From: UBA9676 sp036005525
Lineage (GTDB): Bacteria > Actinomycetota > Actinomycetes > Streptosporangiales > Streptosporangiaceae
Reading direction: 5' to 3'
Assembly: GCA_036005525.1 (NCBI GenBank)
Contig: DASYQM010000008.1
Location: 1-23,044, forward strand
DNA: 23,044 nt
Shown here: one piece after another, positions 7,678 through 15,892 of the stretch
Layout of the letters: each line of letters starts with the position of its first letter
Numbering within the stretch: position 1 is the stretch's first letter
The notes under the pieces: generated by a model
The model's input: the letters and a program-made list of their open reading frames with translations, nothing else
Told to the model about the DNA's origin: nothing
The model's database searches: none
Position numbers and translations under genes: made by a program

Positions 7678-7683
7678 TATCCT
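7678..7683 (+). promoter_or_regulatory. Candidate -10 box of a leaderless AAA+ ATPase transcript
   Basis: TATCCT ends six bases before ATG 7690 and lies in the 28-base gap after the E1 stop. No ribosome site is present. The spacing matches the boxes before cutA, the E1 gene and gabT, and it supports ATG 7690 over the internal GTG at 7741. Confidence 0.4.
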
Positions 7684-7689
7684 GGCGGC

Positions 7690-9285
7690 ATGCGAAGCCG
7701 CGGCTGGCTCGGGTATACGCCTCCTGTCCGGGGAATTCCGGTGGTACAGCAAGCGGTGGCCGAGGGCGGCGATCGCCCCGAGCTCGCCGACGTCGGCAGG
7801 CTCGCCCGGCGCCTGGTGCGGCAGGTGGTCCACATCGCCAGGGCCGAGGATGCCTCGGTCCGGCGCCTGCTGGCTGACCACCTCGGTGGGCAGCCGGGCA
7901 CTCTGCCGGTGGCCAGCGGGTCGTGGCCGCGTTACGACCACGTGAACGTCCAGGCCGGCCTGGACGCCTGGCTCGCCGAACCCGGCCGCGAGCATGAGGT
8001 CTCGGGGCTCACCGGCTTCCACCATCGCGTGTTCGGGCTGGCCGATCTGATCCAGCCCGGCTCCTGGCAGCCGGGTCTGGGCCTGGGCAGCGTTACCACG
8101 GACTCGCTGCCCGCCGGGCCGGGCGGGGTCACGCTCGCCTGCGTGCAGTGCGCGCTCTACCTGGTCACCGATCCCGAGGGCCCGATCGCGCTGCTGGTCA
8201 GGGGGCCTCACGAGCGGGGTTCGGGGCAGGGCGTCACCGTCGAGGCGGTGGCCGACGGCGCCGAGCGGGCCCAGCGGGCCATCGATGACATCCGCCGCCT
8301 GAGCATCGCCCATAACGTGTTCCGCGGCCACGTCATCGAGTTCGGCGGCGAGGTGTTCGAGTATGACGGCGGCGCCCTGCTGAGCTTTCAGACCCGGCCG
8401 CAGGTCGCCCGCGAGCAGGTGATCCTGCCATCAGACATACTCGACGGCATCGAGCGGCAGGTGCTCGGGGTCGCCCGGCATGCCGGCCGGCTGCTCGCCA
8501 GCGGCCAGCACCTCAAGCGAGGCGTCCTGCTGCATGGCGCGCCCGGCACCGGCAAGACCCACACGATCCGCTACCTGCTCGGTCAGCTGTCCGGGGTCAC
8601 GGTGATGCTGCTCTCGGGGAAAGCGCTGCGCCTGATCGCCGAGGCCTGCTCGGTGGCGCGGACGCTGCAGCCGTCGGTGATCGTGGTGGAAGACGTGGAC
8701 CTCATCGCCGAGCAGCGGGAGTTCGGCGAGGGCACGCACCCGCTGCTGTTCCAACTGCTCAACGAGATGGACGGGCTCGGCCAGGACCTGGATGTGACGT
8801 TCCTGCTCACCACCAACCGGGCCGACCTGCTCGAGCCTGCCCTCGCCGAGCGGCCGGGGCGGGTGGACCACGCGGCGCTGCTGCCCGTGCCCGACGCCGA
8901 CGCCCGGCTCCGGCTGCTCCACCTCTACCAGGGCAGGCTGCGGCTCGAGCTGTCCGAGCCGGACACGGTGATCAGCCGCACCGAGGGCGTGACCGCCTCG
9001 TTCATGAAGGAACTGCTCCGCCGCGCCGCCCTGAGCGCCGCCGACGAGTCGGCGGATGAGGTGGCCGGCAAGCCGCTCACGGTCACCGATGCGCACATGG
9101 CCACCGCCCTCGACCAGCTGCTCGACACCCGCAACCAGCTCACCCGGGTGCTGCTCGGCGGGCAGCCTGTGTCAGGGGCTGGTCAGGTGCTCCATGAGGG
9201 CGGCAGTGACCTCGCCGGGCTGGGAGACATTGGCGAGGTGCGCGCCGCCGCGGATAACCCGGAGCCGGGAACGGCCGACGGCTGA
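7690..9285 (+). CDS. AAA+ ATPase (cell-division-protein-48/FtsH-like ATPase module) with an uncharacterised N-terminal domain
   Basis: 531 residues from ATG 7690. Residues 1 to about 250 form a domain I cannot name; it resembles nothing with a clear motif. The AAA+ module follows: Walker A GAPGTGKT (283-290), Walker B VIVVEDVDL (about 330-338), sensor region TFLLTTNRADLLEPAL, and an arginine-finger-like RPGRVDHA. There is no zinc protease motif or membrane span, so it is not FtsH. It probably remodels a protein partner, as single-AAA Cdc48-like actinobacterial proteins do. Homology-like sequence ends near residue 493. The last 38 residues are read through the antisense of the 3' end of pcaD (114-base overlap), which suggests the original stop was lost or lies at a joint. 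Confidence 0.75.
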   Translation: MRSRGWLGYTPPVRGIPVVQQAVAEGGDRPELADVGRLARRLVRQVVHIARAEDASVRRLLADHLGGQPGTLPVASGSWPRYDHVNVQAGLDAWLAEPGREHEVSGLTGFHHRVFGLADLIQPGSWQPGLGLGSVTTDSLPAGPGGVTLACVQCALYLVTDPEGPIALLVRGPHERGSGQGVTVEAVADGAERAQRAIDDIRRLSIAHNVFRGHVIEFGGEVFEYDGGALLSFQTRPQVAREQVILPSDILDGIERQVLGVARHAGRLLASGQHLKRGVLLHGAPGTGKTHTIRYLLGQLSGVTVMLLSGKALRLIAEACSVARTLQPSVIVVEDVDLIAEQREFGEGTHPLLFQLLNEMDGLGQDLDVTFLLTTNRADLLEPALAERPGRVDHAALLPVPDADARLRLLHLYQGRLRLELSEPDTVISRTEGVTASFMKELLRRAALSAADESADEVAGKPLTVTDAHMATALDQLLDTRNQLTRVLLGGQPVSGAGQVLHEGGSDLAGLGDIGEVRAAADNPEPGTADG

Positions 9286-9939
9286 GGCGATGCGGGCGCC
9301 GTGCCAGGGGGGCGTCGCCGGGTCCTCCGCCCCGGCGATGACCAACACCGGCGCGGAGATCCGCGCGAGCGAGGGCCGCAGGTCCATCGCCGCGATCGCC
9401 TCGCAGCAGCCCGCATACCCTTCCGGGCTCACCCGTTCCAGCGTCGTCACGAACCCGGCCACCGTCGCCGGGTCACGCTCGGCGAAGGCAGCGGTGAACC
9501 ACCGTCCCGCCGCCTGCCCGGAGATGGCCGCCATGCCCGCGGCCCGCACCTGCGCCGCCCGGGACTCCCACATCCGCGCCGGCGGCAGGTGGGCGGACGT
9601 GCAGCACAGGCCGAGCGCGTCGATCCGTTCCGGCGCGTGCGCCGCCAGCCACATTCCGATCATCCCGCCCAGCGAGATGCCGCAGTAGGAGGCCGCCGCT
9701 ATCCCGAAGTCGTCGAGCAGCTGGAGCACGTCGGCGGCCAGGTCGGCGAGAGCATACGGGCCGGGCGGGGCCGGGGAGCCGCCATGCCCGCGGTGCTCGT
9801 AACGCAGCAGCCGGAACCGGCCGCCCAACGCTCCCACCTGCGGCTCCCACAGCTCGCGGGTGGTGCCGAGCGAGTTGCCGAGCACCACCACCGGCGCGCC
9901 CGCCGGCCCCTGAAGCGACGCGACCAGCCGCTCGGCCAT
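9172..9939 (-). CDS. pcaD: 3-oxoadipate enol-lactonase
   Basis: 255 residues, usual for PcaD. ATG 9939 lies four bases after the ligC stop. The alpha/beta-hydrolase fold shows VVVLGNSLGTTRELWEPQ near the N-terminus and LLRYEHRGHGGS (oxyanion and lid region). The nucleophile elbow is CGISLGGMIG, and the catalytic His is in GGAHLANVSQPGEV. It hydrolyses beta-ketoadipate enol-lactone to beta-ketoadipate, where the protocatechuate and catechol ortho branches meet. Here it is the last gene of a meta-cleavage operon, which does not need it. It would still work on lactone coming from catechol. Its 3' end overlaps the convergent AAA+ ATPase ORF by 114 bases. Confidence 0.85.
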   Translation of the reverse strand: MAERLVASLQGPAGAPVVVLGNSLGTTRELWEPQVGALGGRFRLLRYEHRGHGGSPAPPGPYALADLAADVLQLLDDFGIAAASYCGISLGGMIGMWLAAHAPERIDALGLCCTSAHLPPARMWESRAAQVRAAGMAAISGQAAGRWFTAAFAERDPATVAGFVTTLERVSPEGYAGCCEAIAAMDLRPSLARISAPVLVIAGAEDPATPPWHGARIASAVGRSRLRVIRGGAHLANVSQPGEVTAALMEHLTSP

Positions 9940-9943
9940 CTGG

Positions 9944-10894
9944 CTACCGCTGACCGGCGAGCTGGGTCTCCAGCTCGCCGAGCACCCGGTAGCACGGCAG
10001 GACGTCGCGCACGCTGGAGTTCGGTTCGCGCCCTTCGCGGATCGCCGCGACGAACTCGCGGTCCTGCAGCTCGATGCCGTTGGTGGAGACGTCGACCCCC
10101 GACACGTCGACCGGCTCCTCACGCCCGGTGACCAGGTCGTCGTACCGGGCGATGTACGTGCCGTTGTCGCAGATGTAGCGGAAGAAGGTGCCGAGCGGCC
10201 CGTCGTTGTTGAAGCTCAGCGAGAGCGTGCAGATGCGGCCCGCGGGGGTGCGCAGCTGGATGGACATGTCCATCGCGATGCCGAGCTCGGGGTGGATCGG
10301 CCCCTGCACAGCATGGGCGATCTGGATGTCTTCGCCGGTCTGGTACTGGAACAGGTCGACGGTGTGCGCGGCGTGATGCCAGAGGAGGTGATCGGTCCAG
10401 CTTCGGGGTTCGCCCAGGGCGTTCAGGTTCTTGCGGCGGAAGAAGTAGGTCTGCACGTCCATCTGCTGGATCGACAGCTCGCCAGCGGCGATGCGGTGGC
10501 GGATCCACTGGTGCGACGGGTTGAACCGGCGGGTGTGCCCGGCCATGCAGACCAGCCGGGTCTCCCGCGCCGTGCGATCGACCTCCTGCGCGCCCGCCCA
10601 GCTGTCCGCCAGCGGTATCTCGACCTGGACGTGCTTGCCCGCACGCATCGCGGCGATGGCCTGCCGCGCGTGAAGCTGGGTCGGGGTGCACAGGATGACG
10701 GCGTCGACGTCGTCGCGGGCGAGGACTTCGTCCAGGTCCGTCGAGGCGTGGCCGACTCCGTACTTGCGCGCCACCTCCTCGGCCTGCTCCAGCCTGCGGC
10801 TGACCACGGACGTGACGGTGACGCCGTCGATGACCGCGAGGCCGTCGAGGTGCTTGGTGCCGAAGGCGCCGGCCCCGGCAAGTGCGATCCGCAT
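9944..10894 (-). CDS. ligC: 4-carboxy-2-hydroxymuconate-6-semialdehyde dehydrogenase
   Basis: 316 residues, the LigC length. The N-terminal Rossmann motif is GAGAFGTKHLDGL, followed by VVSRRLEQAEEVARKYGV and the Gfo/Idh/MocA signatures ILCTPTQLHARQAIAAM and GKHVQVEIPLADS. The second domain contains CMAGHTRRFNPSHQWI and WTDHLLWHHAAHTVDLFQY, the His-rich LigC pattern. It oxidises the ring-cleavage product in its cyclic hemiacetal form to 2-pyrone-4,6-dicarboxylate with NADP. The start ATG 10894 is three bases after the ligB stop, and it sits exactly between the dioxygenase genes and pcaD, which supports the role strongly. Confidence 0.92.
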   Translation of the reverse strand: MRIALAGAGAFGTKHLDGLAVIDGVTVTSVVSRRLEQAEEVARKYGVGHASTDLDEVLARDDVDAVILCTPTQLHARQAIAAMRAGKHVQVEIPLADSWAGAQEVDRTARETRLVCMAGHTRRFNPSHQWIRHRIAAGELSIQQMDVQTYFFRRKNLNALGEPRSWTDHLLWHHAAHTVDLFQYQTGEDIQIAHAVQGPIHPELGIAMDMSIQLRTPAGRICTLSLSFNNDGPLGTFFRYICDNGTYIARYDDLVTGREEPVDVSGVDVSTNGIELQDREFVAAIREGREPNSSVRDVLPCYRVLGELETQLAGQR

Positions 10895-10897
10895 GGG

Positions 10898-11770
10898 TCA
10901 GCTCTCTTCCTGGCGGGAGCGGCTGGTCCCATCGGAGGGGCGAACCACGATGTGCCCGACGGCGGTGTTGGATCCCGGGACGTGGTAAAAGCGGTAGAGC
11001 TCCTCGACCCTGGCGCCCATGGCGCCGCGCATGATCAGCTGCATGACCAGCTCGATCCCCTCGGAGCCCGCCTCACGCACGTACTCGATGTGCGGGACCA
11101 GCGCCAGGCCGTCCGGGTCGGCGACCAGCCGGTCGAGAAATGCGCGGTCGAACGCGGAGTTGATGAAGCCCGCGCGTGGCCCTTGCAGCTGGTGGCTCAT
11201 GCCGCCGGTGCCCCAGACGTGGACCGTGAGGTCCACGCCGTAGCTCTGCACGGCCCGGCGGATCGCCTGGCCCAGCAGGTAGCAGCGGTGACCGGTGGGG
11301 GGCGGGTACTGCACAACGTTCACGGCCAGCGGGATGACCCGCACCGGCCACGCGTCCGGCTGGCCGTAGACCAGGGACAGCGGCACCGTAAGGCCGTGGT
11401 CGACGTCGAGCTTGTACAGCAGGGTGAGGTCGAACTCGTCGAGGATGAGCGACTGCGCCAGGTGGGCCGCGAGGTCAGGTGCACCCTGCACCACGGGCAC
11501 CGGGCGCGGGCCGTACCCCTCGTCGGCCGGCTTGAACTCGTCGGCGCAGCCGAGCGCGAACGTGGGGACCATTTCCGGGGTGAACGCGGACGCGTGGTCG
11601 TTGTAGACCAGGATCACCACATCGGGGACGTTCTCGGCGGCCCACTTCTTGGTCCACTCGTACCCGGCGAACAGAGGCTTCCAGTAGTCCTCCTGGGTCT
11701 TACCAAGGTCGATCGCCGCGCCGATGGCCGGGATGTGGCTGGTGGTCAAGCCTGCCGTAATGCGCGCCAT
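10898..11770 (-). CDS. ligB: Protocatechuate 4,5-dioxygenase, beta (catalytic) subunit
   Basis: 290 residues. The extradiol class III fold has its ferrous-iron ligands in place: His12 (TTSHIPAIG), His59 (VYNDHASAF) and Glu240 (SEGIELVM). The catalytic His193 is in WGTGGMSHQL. The classic Sphingobium positions are 12, 61, 242 and 195, so the last three are shifted together by two. LigB with LigA opens protocatechuate between carbons 4 and 5 to 4-carboxy-2-hydroxymuconate-6-semialdehyde. ATG 11770 lies one base after the ligA stop with GGGAAG as ribosome site, so the two subunits are translationally coupled. Confidence 0.95.
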   Translation of the reverse strand: MARITAGLTTSHIPAIGAAIDLGKTQEDYWKPLFAGYEWTKKWAAENVPDVVILVYNDHASAFTPEMVPTFALGCADEFKPADEGYGPRPVPVVQGAPDLAAHLAQSLILDEFDLTLLYKLDVDHGLTVPLSLVYGQPDAWPVRVIPLAVNVVQYPPPTGHRCYLLGQAIRRAVQSYGVDLTVHVWGTGGMSHQLQGPRAGFINSAFDRAFLDRLVADPDGLALVPHIEYVREAGSEGIELVMQLIMRGAMGARVEELYRFYHVPGSNTAVGHIVVRPSDGTSRSRQEES

Positions 11771-11771
11771 G

Positions 11772-12164
11772 TCACTTCCCTTCCTTCACGGAACGCCAGC
11801 CGTCCGGCGAGCGCCCGCCGCCCAGCATCATCTGCTGGTAGTCCGGCACGGACATGCCGGTCATCGTGCTCACCGCCTGGACGTAGCTGAGGCCGTCGGT
11901 GGCGAAGATCTTCGCCAGGAAGTAGATGTTGCCGCCGAGGTCGAGCATCGCGTTGTAGTCGCGGTCGAGCACGGCCTGCTTCTGGGCCTCGGTCATCGGC
12001 CACTCGTCGAGGTACGCCCGCTCGCCGGCCTTGAACCGCTCCCGGTTCTCCGGCTTCATCAGGCTCATGCAGAACTGGTTCAGGTGGTAGCCCTGCTTCG
12101 CGCGCTGGGCGGTGAAGACCCGGGTGCCGGGGATGTCATCGAACTCTGAGCTGTACGCCGTCAT
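11772..12164 (-). CDS. ligA: Protocatechuate 4,5-dioxygenase, alpha subunit
   Basis: 130 residues, matching the small helical LigA family. Recognisable segments are DIPGTRVFTAQRAKQGYHLN, QFCMSLMKPENRERFKAGE, YLDEWPMTEAQKQAVLDRDY and MLDLGGNIYFLAKIFATDG. It closes over the LigB active site and helps bind the substrate carboxylate. The ATG at 12164 overlaps the ligI stop (ATGA), and ligB starts one base after its own stop. The alpha-beta order and spacing fit the known heterodimer. No damage is seen. Confidence 0.95.
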   Translation of the reverse strand: MTAYSSEFDDIPGTRVFTAQRAKQGYHLNQFCMSLMKPENRERFKAGERAYLDEWPMTEAQKQAVLDRDYNAMLDLGGNIYFLAKIFATDGLSYVQAVSTMTGMSVPDYQQMMLGGGRSPDGWRSVKEGK

Positions 12165-13057
12165 CGGGCCTCCCAGTACAGGCGCAGCGGGTTGGCGACC
12201 AGCAGCCGGCGCTGCAGGTCATCGGTGGGGGCGATGCGCGGGACGACGTCGACGAGGTTGCCGTCGTCGGGCATGTGGCTCTTCATGTTCGGGTGCGGCC
12301 AGTCGGTTCCCCAGATGACCCGGTCGGGGAACGTCTGCACGATGTGGCGTGCGAAGGGAACGACGTCCGCGTACTCTGGCGGGCCGGAAACCGACAGGCG
12401 TTCCGCGCCGCTCACCTTGGACCAGACGTTCTCGTGTTCTCGCATGAAGCGCGTGAACCGCGCGAACCCAGGGCTGTCGAGCGGCTGCGACACATCGGGC
12501 CGGCCCATGTGATCCACGACCACGATCGTCGGCAGGCTCGTGAACAGCTGCCAGCGCTCAGCCAGGTCCGGGGCCTCGAAGTACACAACGATGTGCCAGC
12601 CGAGCTCGGCAACCAGGTCGGCCAGGCCACGGTAATGGTCATCCGGCTTGGGGTCGACGAGGCGCTTCACGAAGTTGAAGCGGATGCCGCGGACACCCGC
12701 CGCGTGGAGGTCGGCGAGCTCGGCCCGGGAGACGCCGGGCCGGACCGTCGCCACGCCCCGTGCCCGGCCGCCGGCCGCGAGCAGCGCGTCCACCATCGCG
12801 CTGTTGTCGGCACCGTGGCAGGTCGCCTGGACGATGACGTTGCGCTCGAAGCCGAGGAAGTCGCGCAGCGCGAACAGCTGCTCCTTCCCGGCGTCGGCCG
12901 GCGTGTACTTCCGCTCCGGCGCGTAGGGGAAGATGTCGCCCGGGCCGAACACGTGGCAGTGGGCGTCGACGGCGCCCGGGGGCGGGGTGTAGCCCGGCTT
13001 GCTGGGGTTCGGGTGGAACGCGAGCCAGTCGGCGTCCGGGGTGAATGTGGTGGCCAT
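12161..13057 (-). CDS. ligI: 2-pyrone-4,6-dicarboxylate hydrolase
   Basis: 298 residues. It is an amidohydrolase-superfamily barrel with DAHCHVFGPGDIFPYAPERK at the N-terminus, FERNVIVQATCHG, GVRGIRFNFVKRLVD, VVVDHMGRPD and the C-terminal VIWGTDWPHPN, whose Asp is the general base in the studied LigI. It hydrolyses the pyrone made by LigC to 4-oxalomesaconate and, unlike most of the superfamily, needs no metal. The ATG at 13057 overlaps the ligJ stop by one base (TGATG) and the stop overlaps ligA, so coupling is tight. No other amidohydrolase role explains this neighbourhood. Confidence 0.93.
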   Translation of the reverse strand: MATTFTPDADWLAFHPNPSKPGYTPPPGAVDAHCHVFGPGDIFPYAPERKYTPADAGKEQLFALRDFLGFERNVIVQATCHGADNSAMVDALLAAGGRARGVATVRPGVSRAELADLHAAGVRGIRFNFVKRLVDPKPDDHYRGLADLVAELGWHIVVYFEAPDLAERWQLFTSLPTIVVVDHMGRPDVSQPLDSPGFARFTRFMREHENVWSKVSGAERLSVSGPPEYADVVPFARHIVQTFPDRVIWGTDWPHPNMKSHMPDDGNLVDVVPRIAPTDDLQRRLLVANPLRLYWEAR

Positions 13058-14076
13058 CACAGTCCCCGTTCGCGCAGGACCTTGTCGAGGCGCGGGTACA
13101 CCCGCCGTGCGTTGCCCGAGTACACCATCACGCGCTCGGCCTCGGGCAGGCCGAGCGCGTCGATGTACCGTTTCGTGTCGTCGAAGTAGTGGCCGGTCTC
13201 GGGGTCGATCCCGCGGACAGCGCCCACCATCTCGGACCCGAACAGGATGTTGCCGGTGTCGATGACCTCGAAGAGCAGGTCGATGCCGGGCTGGTGGTAG
13301 ACGCACGTGTCGAAGAACACGTTCCGCATGACGTGCTCGCCCAGCGGCGGCTTCTTCAGCATGTCGGCGAGCCCGCGGTAACGGCCCCAGTGGTACGGGA
13401 CGGCACCGCCGCCATGCGGGATCACCAGGCGCAGGTCCGGGAAGTCGGTGAACAGATCGCCCTGGATGAACTGCATGAACGCCGTCGTGTCGGCGTTGAT
13501 GTAGTACGCGCCCGTCGCGTGGAAGACGGGGTTGCAGCTGCTCGAGACGTGCACCATGGCGGGCACATCCAGCTCGACCATCTTCTCGAAGACCGGATAC
13601 CAGTACCGGTCGGTGAGCGGCGGGGCGGTCCACTTCCCTCCGCTCGGGTCCGGATTCAGGTTGCAGCCCACGAACCCCAGCTCCAGGACGCAGCGCTCGA
13701 GCTCGGCGACGGACGAGTCAAGCGCGGCGCCGGGTGACTGCGGCAGCTGGCAGACGCCGATGAACGTCGCCGGGAACAGCCCGACGACGCGGGCGATGAG
13801 GTCGTTGCACGCCCGCGCCCACTCGCCGCTGACCCGCTCGTCGCCCTGGTGATGGGCCATGGCGGACGCCCGGGGCGAGAAGATCGTCATGTCGGCGCCG
13901 CGCTCGCGGAGCAGCCGGAGCTGGTTCTGCTCGACCGACTCGCGGATCTCGTCGTCGGAGATGGCCGGGTAGTCCGGTGCCCGGCGGCCCTCCCGGAACG
14001 ACGCCAGCTGGCTTTGGCGCCAGTCGCTGTGCGGCCCCGGGGCGGTCGTGTAGTGCCCGTGGCAGTCGATAATCAC
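13057..14076 (-). CDS. ligJ: 4-oxalomesaconate hydratase (amidohydrolase type)
   Basis: 339 residues if started at GTG 14076, which overlaps the galD stop as GTGA. A longer in-frame start at 14097 adds seven residues unlike the family, so I prefer 14076. Zinc-site motifs of LigJ are present: DCHGHYTTAP at the N-terminus, PAMVHVSSSCNP, VIPHGGGAVPYHWGRYRG and ILFGSEMVGAV with the catalytic Glu. It adds water to the 4-oxalomesaconate isomer to give 4-carboxy-4-hydroxy-2-oxoadipate. This is the amidohydrolase LigJ, not the unrelated GalB hydratase of Pseudomonas. Confidence 0.92.
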   Translation of the reverse strand: MIIDCHGHYTTAPGPHSDWRQSQLASFREGRRAPDYPAISDDEIRESVEQNQLRLLRERGADMTIFSPRASAMAHHQGDERVSGEWARACNDLIARVVGLFPATFIGVCQLPQSPGAALDSSVAELERCVLELGFVGCNLNPDPSGGKWTAPPLTDRYWYPVFEKMVELDVPAMVHVSSSCNPVFHATGAYYINADTTAFMQFIQGDLFTDFPDLRLVIPHGGGAVPYHWGRYRGLADMLKKPPLGEHVMRNVFFDTCVYHQPGIDLLFEVIDTGNILFGSEMVGAVRGIDPETGHYFDDTKRYIDALGLPEAERVMVYSGNARRVYPRLDKVLRERGL

Positions 14077-15179
14077 CGCGGGGCCCCCCGGTTCCACACC
14101 GATGCCGGCACGAAGACCTCGCCGCGCATCAGCAGCCGGGCGGTGCGCAGCAGCGCCGACCTGGTCACGGCGACCGTGCCGTCGGACGCTTTCACCTCGA
14201 TGGTGACGGTGAAGAAACCGGTGGGGTGCTCGACCTCGATCTCGGTCGCGCCCTCGGCCGCATCGCCGATGACCGCGATCGCGTGCGCGACGGATCCGGC
14301 CAGCACACAGGCCGTGGCGACGGACACCGCGCCCAGGACCCCGATCGCCTCATGCACCCGGTGCGGGATGAACGTCCGGGTCGAGATGGCGCCGCCGTGC
14401 GCCGGGGGCGACAGGAGGCTCATTTTCGGCACCGTCGCGCTGGTGACGTCGCCGAGATTCATCAGGGGCCCGGCGGCGAGCCGCATCGCCTCGACCCGCC
14501 GGGTCAGCTCGGCATTGCCCTCGAGCTCGGCCGGTGACTCGTGCCCGGAAAGCCCGAGGTCGGATGCCGCGATGCACACGACCGGCATGCCGTTGTCGAT
14601 GCAGGTCACCCGCGTTCCCTCGATGACGTCAGTCACGTTCCCAGTCGGGAGCAGCGCGCCGCACGACGATCCGGCCACGTCAGCGAACTCGATGGGGATG
14701 GGCGCGTGGGTGCCCGGCACGCCGTCGATGCGCGCGGGCCCGTCGTAGCGGACGCACCCGCCCGATGTCTGGACAAGCGCCGTGGCGAGAGTCTGCGTGT
14801 TGCGCATCCAGATGCGGACCGGGGTCACCTCCCCGGCCGCGGCCACGAGCCCCTGCTCGATCGCGAACGGCCCGACGGCCGCGAGCATGTTGCCACAGTT
14901 CTGACTGTCGGAGACCTCCGCCCGGTCTGGCCAGACCTGGAGGAACAGATACTCGACGTCCGCATTGTCGCGGGACGACAAACTCACCACGGCCACCTTC
15001 GACGTCAGGGGGTGGCTGCCGCCCATGCCGTCGATCTGCCGCTCGTCCGGGGATCCCATCGCGGCGAGCAGCACCGCGTCGCGTGTCGCGCGGTCGCCCG
15101 GCAGGTTGTCGGCGAGGAACATCAGTCCCTTGGACGTCCCGCCCCGCATGACGGCGCAGGGGATGGCGGTCTGGATCAC
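14073..15179 (-). CDS. galD: 4-oxalomesaconate tautomerase/isomerase (PrpF family)
   Basis: 368 residues, PrpF/diaminopimelate-epimerase-like fold. The signatures are AIPCAVMRGGTSKGLMFLAD at the start, DGMGGSHPLTSKVAVVS, DSQNCGNMLAAVGPFAIEQG and NTQTLATALVQT. Two related enzymes of this family serve here in other bacteria: GalD of Pseudomonas (keto-enol tautomerase) and LigU of Sphingobium (1,3-allylic isomerase). I cannot tell which chemistry this one uses, so the symbol is by analogy. The ATG at 15179 overlaps the ligK stop (ATGA), and the next gene starts inside its stop. It supplies the substrate isomer for LigJ. Confidence 0.88.
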   Translation of the reverse strand: MIQTAIPCAVMRGGTSKGLMFLADNLPGDRATRDAVLLAAMGSPDERQIDGMGGSHPLTSKVAVVSLSSRDNADVEYLFLQVWPDRAEVSDSQNCGNMLAAVGPFAIEQGLVAAAGEVTPVRIWMRNTQTLATALVQTSGGCVRYDGPARIDGVPGTHAPIPIEFADVAGSSCGALLPTGNVTDVIEGTRVTCIDNGMPVVCIAASDLGLSGHESPAELEGNAELTRRVEAMRLAAGPLMNLGDVTSATVPKMSLLSPPAHGGAISTRTFIPHRVHEAIGVLGAVSVATACVLAGSVAHAIAVIGDAAEGATEIEVEHPTGFFTVTIEVKASDGTVAVTRSALLRTARLLMRGEVFVPASVWNRGAPR

Positions 15180-15865
15180 TGCGAGTCCACGTAGTCGACG
15201 TAGCGCAGTCCCCGGTCGGCGAGCCGGCCGCGCATGTCGTAGATGTCGAGGCCCAGCTCGCCGCCGGTCAGCCGGGGCCGTCGGGACGCCTCGCTGGCCT
15301 CCCGTTTCCGGGCGGCCTCGAGCACCGTCGCGGCCTGCTCACGCGGCACGACCACGACGCCGTCGTCGTCGGCGACGATCACATCACCCGGCCGGACATG
15401 CGCGCCGGCGCAGACGATGGGGGTCTGGACGTTCCCCGGCGTCTCCTTCACCGTGCCCTTCGCGGAGATCACCTTGGACCAGACGGGGAAGCTCATCTCG
15501 GTGAGGGCCGCCACGTCACGAACACCCGCGTCGATGACCACCCCCCTGACCCCGTGCGCCCGCAGGCTCCCGGCGAGCAGCTCGCCCACGTATCCGTCGT
15601 CGCACGCGCTCGTGGGGGTGACCACGAGCAGGTCGCCGGGCCGCGCCTGCTCGACGGCGACGTGGATCGGCCAGTTGTCACCCGGGGCCACCTCGCAGGT
15701 CAGCGCGTTCCCAGCGACGCGCGCCGGCCTGAAGATCGGGCGGATGTCCGGGCGGAGCAGGCCCGTGCGGCCCTGGGCCTCATGCACCGTCGCCACCCCC
15801 GCGTCCGCCAGGCCGCCGACCACCTCGAGGTCGGTTCGGGGGGTGTTCCGTACAACTACCGGCAC
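15176..15865 (-). CDS. ligK: 4-carboxy-4-hydroxy-2-oxoadipate aldolase
   Basis: 229 residues from GTG 15865, which has GAGAGGAG seven bases upstream; the earlier GTG at 15886 lacks such a signal. It belongs to the RraA-like class II aldolases: GVATVHEAQGRTGLLRPDIR, APGDNWPIHVAVEQARPGDL, GYVGELLAGSLRAHGVRG, VIDAGVRDVAALTEMSFPVW (metal-site Asp and substrate Arg) and PGDVIVADDDGVVVVPRE. The enzyme cleaves the pathway's last intermediate to pyruvate and oxaloacetate and can also decarboxylate oxaloacetate. It is the first gene of the meta cassette, 27 bases after the truncated pcaG. Confidence 0.93.
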   Translation of the reverse strand: MPVVVRNTPRTDLEVVGGLADAGVATVHEAQGRTGLLRPDIRPIFRPARVAGNALTCEVAPGDNWPIHVAVEQARPGDLLVVTPTSACDDGYVGELLAGSLRAHGVRGVVIDAGVRDVAALTEMSFPVWSKVISAKGTVKETPGNVQTPIVCAGAHVRPGDVIVADDDGVVVVPREQAATVLEAARKREASEASRRPRLTGGELGLDIYDMRGRLADRGLRYVDYVDSQ

Positions 15866-15892
15866 GTCACTGCTCCTCTCCGGCACGTGTGC

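Noticed and set aside
14076..14097. Longer LigJ start at 14097 adding seven residues
   Set aside because: Known LigJ proteins begin right at the IIDCHGH motif, and GTG 14076 forms a GTGA overlap with the galD stop.
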